Position numbers and translations under genes: made by a program. This document shows, piece after piece, positions 16,892-26,498 of a stretch of DNA of 64,000 nucleotides. Below the pieces are notes generated by a model that worked only from the letters and a program-made list of their open reading frames with translations, searched no databases and was not told where the DNA came from. The DNA lies in NCBI GenBank assembly GCA_919901855.1, contig CAKKQC010000041.1, positions 1 through 64,000 of the forward strand, written 5' to 3'. Source of the DNA: a bacterium (GTDB taxonomy: Bacteria > Oederibacteriota > CAKKQC01). Positions within the stretch are counted from its first letter, which is position 1. Each line of letters opens with the position of its first letter.

Positions 16892-18061
16892 CTACTTCAT
16901 CGCGGTGAAGACGGCGGCGACGAGCGCCGCGATCGTGATCCCGCCCAACACCGCCCACGACTTGTCGACCGCCACGGTGGTCCGCGAGATCTCGAGGCGG
17001 GCCTGCTTCCTCGGCGCGGACGCGTCCGCCGCCGAGAGGGGCGGAGCCGCCACCGCGGTGACGTCCGCACCGGAACCCACCGCGACCCGGCGGCCCTCGA
17101 CGTTGACCTGCGTCGCCCCCCGCCAGAGCGTCAGGACCATCTTCGAGTCCGGCGCGCCCGTGAGCATCCGCCGGACCTCGAGCCAGGGACGGTTCCACGT
17201 CGCATCCCCCCCGATCCCGAGGATCATGTCGTAGTCCAGGATTCCGGTCTTCCACGCCTGCGAGTGGTCGTCGATCCTGACGACTCCGGGGTAGAAGCTG
17301 TGCCCGTCGTTCGTGAAGATCTCGAAATTCAGCCCCGGCAGGTCGCCCCCCTTGGTCGTGAGCTCCGCCATCGCCGTCTCCGGGAACTGGTGGACGATCA
17401 TCCAGGAAACGAGCTGGGAGGCGATCCGGACGTCGTTGGTCCGCGAAATCCCGGCGCCGGTCCCGACCCAGACCTCGGCCAGGGTCTTGCCGTCCAGGAG
17501 GCTCAGCGTGACCGTGGCCGTGAACCTGCCCGCCGCGGCCGGCGGCTTCGTCCTCCCACGGGGCGGATAGCCGGGGAGTTGCGCGACCGCGTACGTGGGA
17601 TCGGGCATGGTCCCCCAGCCCCACGTGTCCGCGGCGGCCAGGGCCGCCAGCGACGCGGGCGGCGTGGGCAGCGTCTTCCCGGGCTGCCACTCCGGCGCCT
17701 GGATCACGGTCGTGCGCTTGACCCCGCGCGTGAACTCGATCGACGCGTCAACGCCGACGACGAAGTCGGGGTTCTCGCCCATCTTCACGAACCGGTACCC
17801 GTCGCGCTCGAAGAGGTTCCGCACCGAGAACAGGACCGCGCGCTGGTCGGCCTCGGTCTTGAGGGTGGCCGCCGGGTTCACGGCCGCCAGCGGGTAGACC
17901 GAGAAGGTCACGTACTTGAACGAGGAAAGCTCCGGGGACTTGTACTCGCGCACCGCCGGGCCGATGTCGATGGTCACGGGAGAGAGGCCGTGCAGGGAGG
18001 CGCAACCCGCGAGCAGGGCGCCGGGGAGCAGGAGGCGCGCCAGGCGTCCGCAGGTCGTCAC
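16892..18061 (-). CDS. lipoprotein with DUF4136-like, PDZ-like and C-terminal membrane segments
   Basis: A 389-aa protein. The GTG start at 18061 gives a lipoprotein signal with lipobox LLAGC; the frame is open further upstream but without a signal. Residues ~35-230 include SFKYVTFSVYPLA and GYRFVKMGENPDFVVGVD, which resemble DUF4136. Residues ~245-335 look like a PDZ domain (AWKTGILDYDMILGIGGDA, then VRRMLTG and KMVLTLWRG). A hydrophobic helix, SWAVLGGITIAALVAAVF, ends the protein. An envelope role is inferred. The gene follows the sugar isomerase 83 bp downstream, with two hairpins in the gap. Confidence 0.75.
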   Translation of the reverse strand: MTTCGRLARLLLPGALLAGCASLHGLSPVTIDIGPAVREYKSPELSSFKYVTFSVYPLAAVNPAATLKTEADQRAVLFSVRNLFERDGYRFVKMGENPDFVVGVDASIEFTRGVKRTTVIQAPEWQPGKTLPTPPASLAALAAADTWGWGTMPDPTYAVAQLPGYPPRGRTKPPAAAGRFTATVTLSLLDGKTLAEVWVGTGAGISRTNDVRIASQLVSWMIVHQFPETAMAELTTKGGDLPGLNFEIFTNDGHSFYPGVVRIDDHSQAWKTGILDYDMILGIGGDATWNRPWLEVRRMLTGAPDSKMVLTLWRGATQVNVEGRRVAVGSGADVTAVAAPPLSAADASAPRKQARLEISRTTVAVDKSWAVLGGITIAALVAAVFTAMK

Positions 18062-18086
18062 GAAACCTATTCTACACTCCCGCCCG

Positions 18087-18125
18087 CGTCGAACCCGTCG
18101 ACCCCTTGGGGCGGAGGGTTCGACG
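18087..18125 (-). other. 10-bp inverted repeat with inner hairpin
   Basis: CGTCGAACCC at 18087-18096 pairs with GGGTTCGACG at 18116-18125; CCCC-TT-GGGG sits in the loop. It lies between the sugar isomerase and lipoprotein genes. No T-run follows on either strand, so it is not a standard intrinsic terminator; processing or attenuation is possible. Confidence 0.55.
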
Positions 18126-18126
18126 A

Positions 18127-18144
18127 CGATTGCGTCCGCAATCG
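18127..18144 (-). terminator. 3' hairpin with GGAC loop (sugar isomerase gene)
   Basis: Begins at the first base after the sugar isomerase stop codon. In the transcript, a 7-bp stem CGATTGC/GCAATCG closes a GGAC loop. There is no T-run. The same design ends the genes at 29118 and 44793. Called terminator-like, not a proven terminator. Confidence 0.5.
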
Positions 18145-19014
18145 CTAACAACCTTCGAGGAACCGGCCGCCGGCCAGCAGGCCCGCCTGTTCGGTTTCGG
18201 TCCGGTCGTTGAAGTTCTCGTCCTCGAGCTCGATGGAGACCATGCCCCTATACCCGGCCCCCGCCAGGACCCCGAACGCCTCGGGCCAGTTCATGACCCC
18301 GTGACCCGGGATCGTGTACCGCCACACGCGATCCCCGAACCCGTGGCCCTTGCCGAACGTCGCGGGCTGTTCGTGGCCGAATTCGTAGAGGGCGTCGGCG
18401 TAGAGGGCCGTGTCCTTGCCGTGCACGTGCACGACCTGGGTCGCGAACTCGCGCAGGAACCGCATCGGATCGATCCCCATCCGGATCAGGTGCGAGGGAT
18501 CGAAGTTGATCCCCATGGCCTTCGACGGCACCGCCTTGAAGAACGCCCGGAAGCCCTCGGGGGTGCAGACGAGCGCCCCGGGCCCCGGCCAGCCCTCGAT
18601 GGCGAGCGAGGCCTTCGCCGCCTCGAGCACGGGCGCGAGCGCCGCGAAGCTCTCGACCATGTACCCGAAGTTCTCGCTCCGGGGTTTCGCAGCGTCCTCG
18701 GGGAGCATGACGAGGAAGTGGTTGACGGGCCCCAGCACGGCGCAGGCCTTGACGTAGGCCGTGTTCTTCTCGATCGCGGCCTTCCGCTTCCCGGCGTCGG
18801 GCGACAGCATGGCGTTCCACTCCGCCAGGTCCACGGAGCCGACCCGGAGCCCGGCGGCGGCCACCGTCTTGCCGGCGGCATCCCCGTCGCGGCCCACATC
18901 GATTCCCTCGAACCCGTTTGCCTTCGCGTACGCGATCACGCCCGGGAGGTCCTTGTTCCACCCCGACCAGCCCCGCCGGAACCCGATGCCGAACCCGCCC
19001 GTCCGCGTCTGCAT
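18145..19014 (-). CDS. sugar phosphate isomerase/epimerase family protein
   Basis: Xylose-isomerase-like TIM barrel of 289 aa: LAIEGWPGPG, MGINFDPSHLIRMGIDP, VVHVHGKDT and VSIELEDE supply the metal-binding Glu, Asp and His residues. The order resembles sugar acid or inositol catabolic epimerases; the substrate is open. The start ATG at 19014 is set by a strong AAGGAGG about 8 nt upstream. It is divergent from the DUF5107 gene; TATGAT at 19068-19063 is a possible -10, giving a leader of about 40 nt. Confidence 0.87.
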   Translation of the reverse strand: MQTRTGGFGIGFRRGWSGWNKDLPGVIAYAKANGFEGIDVGRDGDAAGKTVAAAGLRVGSVDLAEWNAMLSPDAGKRKAAIEKNTAYVKACAVLGPVNHFLVMLPEDAAKPRSENFGYMVESFAALAPVLEAAKASLAIEGWPGPGALVCTPEGFRAFFKAVPSKAMGINFDPSHLIRMGIDPMRFLREFATQVVHVHGKDTALYADALYEFGHEQPATFGKGHGFGDRVWRYTIPGHGVMNWPEAFGVLAGAGYRGMVSIELEDENFNDRTETEQAGLLAGGRFLEGC

Positions 19015-19124
19015 ATCAAAGCCTCCTTGTCGGTCCGCGCCGTCTGGCGCCAAATCGTGACGATCATACACCGCCGGCCACCGCCGTGGGGAGCCGCATC
19101 GCGACGAACATGCCACCTTCACGG

Positions 19125-19130
19125 TACAGT
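19125..19130 (+). promoter_or_regulatory. putative -10 (TACAGT), DUF5107 operon
   Basis: TACAGT is 7 nt before the ATG at 19138, with no Shine-Dalgarno. The same TACAGT plus 7 nt occurs before the oxidase operon at 60274. No clear -35. Confidence 0.5.
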
Positions 19131-19137
19131 ACACGCC

Positions 19138-21045
19138 ATGACGCGACTGGGCATGGAAACGCTCGTCCTGCCGGCGGCGGACCTGGGGTCGCCGAATCCG
19201 CTCCCGGCCTTCCGGGAATCCGCGGACGACCGGGAAGTCCGGTGCGACGGGACCGTCCCAGCGGAGGACCGCGCCCGCCTCGGCCGCGCGTGCGGAACGC
19301 GCATCCTGCCCTGGCCGGTCCAGGACGGCTACGACGACCGGCCGGTCCCCCGCGGATTCCGGGCCCTGATCCTCGAGAACGAGCGCCTTCGGGCCGTCGT
19401 CCTTCCCGCGCTCGGCGGCCGGCTCTGGTCGCTCGTCGACCGGCGCGACGGCCGCGAACTTCTCGCCCGCAACCCCGTCGTCCGGTACGCGAACGTCGCG
19501 CTCTGCAACGCCTGGGTCGCGGGCGGCATCGAATGGAACTGCGGACTGCTTGGCCACCACTGGCTCACGTCGTCCCCCGTCTTCGCCGGGCTCGTGCGGG
19601 GGCCCGCCGGAGATCCGGCCCTGCGGCTCTGGGAGTTCGACCGGCTGAACCGGACCGTCTGGCAGGTGGACCTGCACCTGCCGGAGGACTCCCCGTTCCT
19701 CTTCGCGTGCGTGCGGATCGTCAATCTCAACGACGCCGAAATGCCCGCCTACTGGTGGACGAACATGGCGGTGGCGGAAAGCCCGGACGTTCGGACGCTG
19801 GTGCCGGCGGATCGCGTGCTCCGGCACGACGCGCAGGGCGTCCTCGGGATGGCGCCTCTGCCCCGCCCGGACGGGTTCGACGCCACGCGGGTCACCGAAC
19901 ACGGCCACGCGTGGGAAGGGTTCTTCCATATTGAAGGCGCGCGGCCCTTCGTCGCCGCCCTCGCGGGCACGGGCCGCGGCATCGTCGAGACCTCGACGCG
20001 GGCGTTGCGCGGCCGGAAGATGTTCGCCTGGGGCATGAACGCCGCGGGCCGGTGGTGGCAGCGCCACCTCGGCGATGAGGCCTTCGCGTACTACGAGATC
20101 CAGGCCGGGCTGGCACGCACCCAGCTCGAGACGGTTCCCATGGGCCCCCGCGCCCGCTGGACCTGGACCGAGGCATTCGGCCCCCTCGACTCTGACCCGG
20201 CGGTCACGCACGGCCCGGACTGGAGCGCCGCGTGGCGGCACGCGGCGGCCCGGCTCGACGAGGCGATTCCCGAGCGCGAGCTCGAGGCCCGCCATGCCGC
20301 CTTCGAGACGGCGCTCGACCACCCCCCCGAGGCCCTCCTGAACGCCGGATCGGGCTGGGGATCGCTGGAATCCATGGAACCGGGCGGCACCCGGCTCCCT
20401 GCCGGTACCCCGTTCCCCGCCTCGACGCTGGGACCGGATCAGGCGCCGTGGATGGAGCTGCTCGAGACCGGCCGGCTGCCCACCCGCGAGCCCGTGGAGC
20501 CCCCCGTCGCGCCCATGGTCCGGCCCGAATGGGCGCCGCGGCTCGCCGCCCTGGGAGCCCGGTGGGATGTCCTCCTGCAGCTCGGGATCCTGAAGATGGA
20601 AGGCGGCGACCGGGCCGGGGCGCGCGCGGCCTGGGACGCCTCCGTCGCCCTGGCCCCCTCGGCATGGGCGCTCCGAAACCTCGCCCAGCTCGAGCTGAAG
20701 GAAGGGCGGCCGGGGGACGCGGCCGGGCTCATCGTCCGCGCCTGGGAGCTGGCGCGTGAGTTCCTCCGCCCCCCGCTCGCGCGCGAGGTGCTCGAGGCGT
20801 TCCTCGCCGCCGGCCGGCCGGCGGACGCGGTCGCGTTCTCCGACGCCCTGCCGGCGGCCGTCCGGAATCGCGACCGGATCAGGCTCCTGACGGCCCGCGC
20901 CTCGCTGGCCGCCGGCGATACCGGCCGGGCGGAGGCGCTCGTGAGCGGCCTCGCCGCCATGGACCTGCGCGAGGGCGAGTCGGCACTCGACGACCTCCGG
21001 AAGGCGCTCGCCGGCCGGCCGGGCGGGCCCGGCCGGGCCGCATGA
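19138..21045 (+). CDS. DUF5107 domain protein with C-terminal TPR-like helices
   Basis: A 635-aa protein. The first ~420 residues match DUF5107, a mutarotase-like beta-sandwich: VLPALGGRLWSLVDRRDGRELLARNP, GGIEWNCGLLGHHW, YWWTNMAVAES, GMNAAGRWWQRHL and YYEIQAGLARTQLE. Residues ~470-630 are helical TPR-like repeats (AWDASVALAPSAWALRNLAQLELKEGRPGDA). It lacks a signal peptide. The family occurs with glycoside hydrolases and probably binds or converts sugars (inference). It is the first gene of an operon with the toroid and DUF4091 proteins; the ATG at 19138 is favoured by the -10 spacing, and the stop forms ATGA with the next gene. Confidence 0.85.
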   Translation: MTRLGMETLVLPAADLGSPNPLPAFRESADDREVRCDGTVPAEDRARLGRACGTRILPWPVQDGYDDRPVPRGFRALILENERLRAVVLPALGGRLWSLVDRRDGRELLARNPVVRYANVALCNAWVAGGIEWNCGLLGHHWLTSSPVFAGLVRGPAGDPALRLWEFDRLNRTVWQVDLHLPEDSPFLFACVRIVNLNDAEMPAYWWTNMAVAESPDVRTLVPADRVLRHDAQGVLGMAPLPRPDGFDATRVTEHGHAWEGFFHIEGARPFVAALAGTGRGIVETSTRALRGRKMFAWGMNAAGRWWQRHLGDEAFAYYEIQAGLARTQLETVPMGPRARWTWTEAFGPLDSDPAVTHGPDWSAAWRHAAARLDEAIPERELEARHAAFETALDHPPEALLNAGSGWGSLESMEPGGTRLPAGTPFPASTLGPDQAPWMELLETGRLPTREPVEPPVAPMVRPEWAPRLAALGARWDVLLQLGILKMEGGDRAGARAAWDASVALAPSAWALRNLAQLELKEGRPGDAAGLIVRAWELAREFLRPPLAREVLEAFLAAGRPADAVAFSDALPAAVRNRDRIRLLTARASLAAGDTGRAEALVSGLAAMDLREGESALDDLRKALAGRPGGPGRAA

Positions 21046-22424
21046 GGATGCTCGCGCTGGGTCTCGTCCTCGTTTCCCTGACCGGCCCCGCGCGCGCCTT
21101 CGACCCCGCCATCGAGTTCCAGCACCTGCGGGCCTGCCAGTACCTGTCGGCCACCGACCCGGCGGACGGAGCGATCAACGACCTCTGGGGCGGCCCGACC
21201 TGGGTGGTCCCCGGGGAGATGGCGGTCGCGGGCTGGGTGCTCGCCCGCGGCGGGTTCGGCGCCGAGGCGGCGGCGGCCGCGAGCTACCTGGCCCGGATCC
21301 AGAACGCGGACGGGTCGTGGTGCAACCAGTACAGCGGCACCGTCGCCGTCGACTCGGGCCGGTACGCCCGTCACACCGCGCAGGCCGTGTTCTTCCTGGC
21401 CGCCGCGGGGGGACACGCCGCCGCGATCGCGGCGGGGACGGCGTGGCTGGCCGCGCTTCAGGATCCTGCCGTCAAGCAGGGATCCGACGACGGGCTCGTG
21501 TGCGGCGGGTACGACGGGACCGGAGCCGTGCTCACCGACCGGTGGACCTCGGACAACGCGTTCGCCGTGCTCGCGTTCGACGTGGCGGGCGACGGCGCGC
21601 GACGGGACCGGATCGTCGCGGCCCTCAACGCCCTCCTGCGCACGGGCGACCACTGGGTCCGGTCGATCGACAAGAACGGCGTCACCTCGGACGGCACGTT
21701 CGGCTGGATCAACTTCGCCCCCGCGTTCCTCGACCTGCGCTACCGCGGCGTCGCCTATCCGTCCGGCCTGGCGTCGGGGATCCGGGCCCGTATCCAGGAA
21801 TCCGCGGGGGTGAATGCGGGCGCCGTCCGCGAGTTTGCGGACGGACCGAAGTACATGCCGGGCATCGGCTTCCAGGCCTCGCTCGCGTGGGCTTCCGCCG
21901 GAGATCCGGCCGCCGCCCAGGCCCACACCGCGTGGGCGGAAACGACCAGCGGCCTCTGGCAGTCCGCCGCCGACGCCAATGGCGACGCCGGAGGATGGAT
22001 CGACTGGTCGTACACGGCCGGCGGGGGAACGGCGAATTGGTGGGAGCGGTTCGTGGACACGAGCGCGTACGCGATCATGGTGGCGAAGGGCTGGCGATTC
22101 GCCGACCCCGTGCCGGTCCCCCCGTCGCCGGCTCCCCCCTCGTTCCCCGACACCGTCGTCCTCTACCCCCAGCCGGCGGCCGGGGACTCGGTCACCGTGG
22201 CCGTCCGCCTCGCACCCGGCGAGGACGCGCTCGAGGCACAGGCGTACAATGCGGCCATGGAGCGCGTGTACCGGGGACGCTGGAATGCCGTGGATGCCGC
22301 GGGCGTGACGATCAACGGCCTGCGGCGGTGGGCGCCGGGCGTGTATCTCCTCAGGCTCCGCACGTTCTCCGGCGGCCGGGTCGCCCGGCTCCTGCGCCCG
22401 GCCCGGCTCGTGGTGCGACGGTGA
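21042..22424 (+). CDS. exported alpha/alpha-toroid protein with C-terminal beta-sandwich
   Basis: A 460-aa protein with a signal peptide (MRMLALGLVLVSLTGPARA). Residues ~25-350 form helical repeats with LARIQNADGSW, the prenyltransferase/squalene-cyclase-like repeat seen in alpha/alpha toroids and some glycosidase or lyase folds; GWIDWSYTAGGGTANWWERF follows. A Pro-rich linker near 355 precedes an ~85-residue beta-sandwich that resembles FlgD-Ig or sorting-type domains (TVVLYPQPA ... WAPGVYLLRLRTFSGGR). No catalytic residues can be assigned. It overlaps both neighbours by 4 nt, so all three genes are translationally coupled. Confidence 0.72.
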   Translation: MRMLALGLVLVSLTGPARAFDPAIEFQHLRACQYLSATDPADGAINDLWGGPTWVVPGEMAVAGWVLARGGFGAEAAAAASYLARIQNADGSWCNQYSGTVAVDSGRYARHTAQAVFFLAAAGGHAAAIAAGTAWLAALQDPAVKQGSDDGLVCGGYDGTGAVLTDRWTSDNAFAVLAFDVAGDGARRDRIVAALNALLRTGDHWVRSIDKNGVTSDGTFGWINFAPAFLDLRYRGVAYPSGLASGIRARIQESAGVNAGAVREFADGPKYMPGIGFQASLAWASAGDPAAAQAHTAWAETTSGLWQSAADANGDAGGWIDWSYTAGGGTANWWERFVDTSAYAIMVAKGWRFADPVPVPPSPAPPSFPDTVVLYPQPAAGDSVTVAVRLAPGEDALEAQAYNAAMERVYRGRWNAVDAAGVTINGLRRWAPGVYLLRLRTFSGGRVARLLRPARLVVRR

Positions 22425-25400
22425 TCCGCCGGTCTGTCGTGGCCGCGCTCATCTTCGCCGCGTCGACGGCGCGGGCCGGCATTACCGTGTCGAACTCGTC
22501 GTTCGAGGAGGGGCTCAAGACCCCGGCCGGGTGGACGCTCGAGGGGCGGGGCGGGGCCTGGCTCAGGGGCGACGCCGCGACGGGGCGCCGGGCCGTCGCG
22601 GTGTCGGGCACCGGGGTGACCGAGAGCGCCTGGCTGTCGGCGCCCGTGTCCATCGAGCCGTCGAAGCTCTACGAGGTCCGGTTCCGGGCCCGTAGAGTGG
22701 CCGGCGGCGGCGGCGGCACGCCGGTCACCGGTCCGGCGTTCTGCAACCGCGACGTCGCCATCGCCTCGACCGTATGGACCGGCTACGAGTCGGTTTTCGC
22801 GACCCCGCCGGCCATGACCCCCGCGGACCGGCGCCTGCACTTCGGCCAGTGGCGCATGAACGGCGCGGTCGCATACGACGACATCCGCGTGGTCCCCGCC
22901 GAGCCCGTCTACGTCCGCTCAGGCGCGTTCGTCCTCGGGGAGGGCGAGAGCCTCTCGGGCACCCGGTACGCGTTCACGGCGCCTTTCGACACCCCGGGCC
23001 GGAACTCGAGCCGTCCCCTCGCGGGCTGGCGCGCGCGGTTCAACACGAACCGCTGGGTGCTGGGGGCGGGCGACGAAGTCGTATACCGGCACGCGGTGGG
23101 CGACCGCCTCCAGACCGGCGCCGTCGCGGACGTCGCGGTCACGTACTACGAGGGCGGCGAGCTCGCCGTCGAAGCCTCCCGCGACGGCGCGACCTGGCAG
23201 GAGCTTGGGGTCATCGCCGGGAAGTCCCGCCACGCCTTCCCGGTGCCCGCTTCGCTCCTGCCCGCGGCCGAGATCTGGATCCGGCTCCGGGTCCGCACCG
23301 GGGCCGAGCGCGGCCCGGGCGCCGATCCCGGCTCCCTCCAGGTCGGCGCCTACGGCTACCGCTCCGTCCTCGCCGGCCCCCCCGTGACCCTCACGGGCCG
23401 CACGGCGTTCGTGGCGGTCACGGGCACCGACCCCCGGCTCAGCGTCTCGTTCGACTCGCTCGGCGACCAAGTCCCGAACGGGAACGACGTCATCAAGTGC
23501 ACGGTCACGAACCTGACGGCGAAGCCCCTCGCGGTCCGGGCAGAGGCGCGCACCGTGCGGGACGGCCGCGCCCAGCCGGAGGCCACCTTCGGCAACACCC
23601 TCCAGCCCGGCCCCAACGTGCGGACGTACCCGTACCCGGTCCCGGGCCCGGGCGACTACACGATCACGCTCAAGTACGGCCCCGGGTACACGTACGAGGC
23701 CGAGACCAGGTTCCGGGTCCCCGACCTCTACGAGGAGAGATTCGGCGAGCTCCTGCCCGACTCGATGCCCGGCGTCGGGCTCTGGTGGGCGTCGGCGGGC
23801 TGGAAGGTGAACGAGACCCGCGGCCTGCCCGGTGGGCAGGGCGGTGCGGTGCGGATTTCGGCGGCGCGCAACGAAACCGAAGCCGCCCAGATCGTGATCC
23901 GCCCCGAGCTGGCCGTGACGAACCTGCGGGTCGAGGCGGGTCCCCTGCGCCGCGCCCCCGGCGCCGACGGCCCCGGCATGATCCCGGCCGCCAACGTCGA
24001 GATCCTGCGCGTGGCCTACGTCCCTGTCGAGGAACCGACCGACGCCCGCGGGTTCCGCGGCCGCTGGCCCGACCCCCTCCCGCCGTTCACGGCCCCCGTG
24101 AACCTGGAAGCGGGCCGGAACTATCCGGTCTGGGTCCGCGTCCGCGTGCCGAAGGACGTGGTCCCCGGGGTCTTCACGGGCACGATCCGGTTCTCGTCGG
24201 ACGCCTGGCACGCCTCGGCCACCCTCCTCGTCGAGGTCTACGACTTCGCCCTGCCCGACCGGATGACGCTGACGACGGCGTTCGGGTTCGACGCCCGGAC
24301 CGTGTTCCGGTACCAGAAGCTCGAGCGCGAGGCCGACCGCAGGTCCGTACTCGACCGCTACTACGCCGACTTCGCCGCGCACCACGTCAGCCCGTATGCC
24401 TACGGCACCGCCCCGCTCGACCCCATCCGAACCGAGTGGCCGGGCGCGGGCGCCTGGACCGGCGGACGACGCGACCAGGAGGTAAAGTTCGCCGGGCGCA
24501 GTTCCCTCCTCGTCGAGGACGACAGCCCGACCAGCCAGCCCTCGGCCACCTACCGGACCTCGCTTCCGATTCCGAAGAAGGGCCTGCGGCTCGCCTTCCA
24601 ATACCGGACGAAGACGCCCGGCCAGGCCTTCCTCGTATCGCTCTCGCACGACGACGCGTCGGGCGAGTGGATGCCGGGCCGGAACCTGGACATCTCCCTG
24701 ACGGGGACCGGCGAGTGGCAGTCCTTCGACCGCACGATCACGGCATTCCCCGCGGGCGCGAAGTCGGTCCGGCTCGCGCTCTACGCGTCGCTGTGGCAGG
24801 ACGACGGGTCGCCGCAGGGGGCCGTCTGGTACGACCAGCTCTCGTTCCGGGACGCGGGAAACGGGAAGGAACTGGCGCCCGGCGGCGACTTCGAGCCGCT
24901 CGAGCCCGCCGCCCTCGCGCCCGTGATCGACTGGAGCGCCTGGGACCGCGAGATGGGACGCCAGTTCGCCGCGTACCACTGGAACTCGTTCTCGTTCGAC
25001 GTGCCGGGACTGGGCGGCGGATCGTTCCAGAGCCGGACCGAACCCAGCCTGCTCGGGTACAGCGAGGGAACTACCGAGTACCAGACCGCGATGCGGAACT
25101 GGTGCGCGGCGGCAGAGGCCCACCTCCGGGAGAAAGGGTGGCTTAAGGATGCGTTCGTCTACTGGTTCGACGAGCCCGAGCCGAGGGATTACGCCTTCGT
25201 CAGCAACGGGTTCCGCAAGCTCAGGGAGTACATGCCCGGCATCCGCCGGATGCTGACCGAGCAGCCCGAGCCCGCGCTCCTCGGCGGCCCGAACGTCTGG
25301 TGCCCGGTCCTCGACGCCTACGACCGCCCGGCCATGCACGCGCGGCAGACCCTGGGCGAGACGCTGTGGTGGTACATCTGCACCGGCCCCAAGGAGCCCT

Positions 25401-25939
25401 ACGTCGGCGAGTTCATCGACCGCGGGTCCCCGGACCTCCGGATCTGGTGCTGGCAGACCTGGCAGGAGAACGTGTCGGGAATCCTGATCTGGGCCACGGA
25501 CTACTGGACCTCGCCGCTCGCGTACCCGGACGGTAACGCGCCCCAGAACCCGTACGTGGACGCCATGAGCTGGACCAACGGGGCCGGCTCCCCCGGCACC
25601 CGCGACCCGTGGGGCAACGGCGACGGCCGGTTCCTGTACCCGCCCGAGGCGGCGGCGGACGGGCATCCCGCAGGACCGGTCCTCGCCGGGCCCGTGGACT
25701 CGATCCGGTGGGAGCACCTGCGCGACGGCATCGAGGACTACGAATACCTGGCGATCCTCAAGCGGCTCATCGATGCCAAGGGATTCCAGCCGGGCCTGCG
25801 CAAGGGGTACGACGCGTACCTCGAGGTGCCCGCCGCCCTCTCGCGGAACCTGACCTCGTACGCGCACGACCCCACCCCGCTCGAGCGCCGCCGCGACGAG
25901 GTCGCGCGGATGATCGAACAGCTCGGCAAGCTGCCCTGA
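22421..25939 (+). CDS. large exported DUF4091 glycoside-hydrolase-like protein
   Basis: A 1172-aa secreted protein starting at GTG 22421 (GTGA with the toroid stop); the signal peptide is IRRSVVAALIFAASTARA. The N-terminal carbohydrate-binding-like beta domain begins ITVSNSSFEEGLKTPAGWTLE. Beta-sandwich domains follow to ~640, then a barrel with an inserted second binding module near 690-830, and the DUF4091 end (WRHL-type IRWEHLRDGIEDYEYLAILKRL near 1105). WFDEPEP near 915 is a likely catalytic acidic site, and GILIWATDYWTS near 1035 is typical. DUF4091 proteins are associated with polysaccharide breakdown; the substrate is unknown. Confidence 0.85.
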   Translation: MIRRSVVAALIFAASTARAGITVSNSSFEEGLKTPAGWTLEGRGGAWLRGDAATGRRAVAVSGTGVTESAWLSAPVSIEPSKLYEVRFRARRVAGGGGGTPVTGPAFCNRDVAIASTVWTGYESVFATPPAMTPADRRLHFGQWRMNGAVAYDDIRVVPAEPVYVRSGAFVLGEGESLSGTRYAFTAPFDTPGRNSSRPLAGWRARFNTNRWVLGAGDEVVYRHAVGDRLQTGAVADVAVTYYEGGELAVEASRDGATWQELGVIAGKSRHAFPVPASLLPAAEIWIRLRVRTGAERGPGADPGSLQVGAYGYRSVLAGPPVTLTGRTAFVAVTGTDPRLSVSFDSLGDQVPNGNDVIKCTVTNLTAKPLAVRAEARTVRDGRAQPEATFGNTLQPGPNVRTYPYPVPGPGDYTITLKYGPGYTYEAETRFRVPDLYEERFGELLPDSMPGVGLWWASAGWKVNETRGLPGGQGGAVRISAARNETEAAQIVIRPELAVTNLRVEAGPLRRAPGADGPGMIPAANVEILRVAYVPVEEPTDARGFRGRWPDPLPPFTAPVNLEAGRNYPVWVRVRVPKDVVPGVFTGTIRFSSDAWHASATLLVEVYDFALPDRMTLTTAFGFDARTVFRYQKLEREADRRSVLDRYYADFAAHHVSPYAYGTAPLDPIRTEWPGAGAWTGGRRDQEVKFAGRSSLLVEDDSPTSQPSATYRTSLPIPKKGLRLAFQYRTKTPGQAFLVSLSHDDASGEWMPGRNLDISLTGTGEWQSFDRTITAFPAGAKSVRLALYASLWQDDGSPQGAVWYDQLSFRDAGNGKELAPGGDFEPLEPAALAPVIDWSAWDREMGRQFAAYHWNSFSFDVPGLGGGSFQSRTEPSLLGYSEGTTEYQTAMRNWCAAAEAHLREKGWLKDAFVYWFDEPEPRDYAFVSNGFRKLREYMPGIRRMLTEQPEPALLGGPNVWCPVLDAYDRPAMHARQTLGETLWWYICTGPKEPYVGEFIDRGSPDLRIWCWQTWQENVSGILIWATDYWTSPLAYPDGNAPQNPYVDAMSWTNGAGSPGTRDPWGNGDGRFLYPPEAAADGHPAGPVLAGPVDSIRWEHLRDGIEDYEYLAILKRLIDAKGFQPGLRKGYDAYLEVPAALSRNLTSYAHDPTPLERRRDEVARMIEQLGKLP

Positions 25940-25943
25940 CCCG

Positions 25944-26480
25944 ATGGCCCCGGAAGATAGGATCCACCCGGTCTCGCGGCGGGACGGGATCGATTACTGG
26001 CGCGAGACTACATGTCCCGAGTGCGACGCGCCGGTCTTCGTGCTCGTGGACGAGCCCGGCGCCGCACCCGTCGACGACCTCGACACCTTCAAGCGGCATG
26101 TCTGCATGCCCCTGTTCCCCGTGGACCTCGGGAAGATCCCGCCCGGGACCGCGGAGGCGTTCCGATCCGCCGTCGAAGCCGCGTTCGGCAAGAAGCTCGT
26201 CCGGTTCCCCGGGGTCTTCCGGCGCAAGGGGCTGCCGGTGTTCTTCACGCCCGAGTGGCAGCCCGCGCTCGGCCACGTGCCCCTGTTCTCGAAGTCCGAC
26301 GTCCACCGGCCGTTGGACGCGGCCTCACCCGTCTTCGTGCTGGTCCTGCCCCATCTCCAGAAGCACTTCACGAAGGGCGCGACCTCGTCGTTGCGCAAGT
26401 ACTTCTTCTCCGCGAAGGGGATCACGAAGCACGAGCGCCACGGCCGCCGCCACGTGATCCTCTGGAAATGGCCGAGGTAG
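25944..26480 (+). CDS. conserved-looking protein of unknown function
   Basis: I do not recognise this 178-aa protein. It has a possible single zinc pair (CPEC near residue 24), a middle region rich in aromatic and hydrophobic strands (VFFTPEWQPALGHVPLFSKSDV, PVFVLVLPHLQKHF) and a basic C-terminus. There are no membrane segments or signal. It starts 4 nt after the DUF4091 stop, so it is probably in that operon. Its last ~29 codons recur in diverged form at 27160-27249, on the far side of a toxin-antitoxin module; that the copy kept the frame supports this being a real protein-coding gene. Confidence 0.75.
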   Translation: MAPEDRIHPVSRRDGIDYWRETTCPECDAPVFVLVDEPGAAPVDDLDTFKRHVCMPLFPVDLGKIPPGTAEAFRSAVEAAFGKKLVRFPGVFRRKGLPVFFTPEWQPALGHVPLFSKSDVHRPLDAASPVFVLVLPHLQKHFTKGATSSLRKYFFSAKGITKHERHGRRHVILWKWPR

Positions 26481-26498
26481 GAAGAACGCCCGCCGACC

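Noticed and set aside
18087-18125. Intrinsic terminator
   Set aside because: The stem is good but no T-run follows on either strand.
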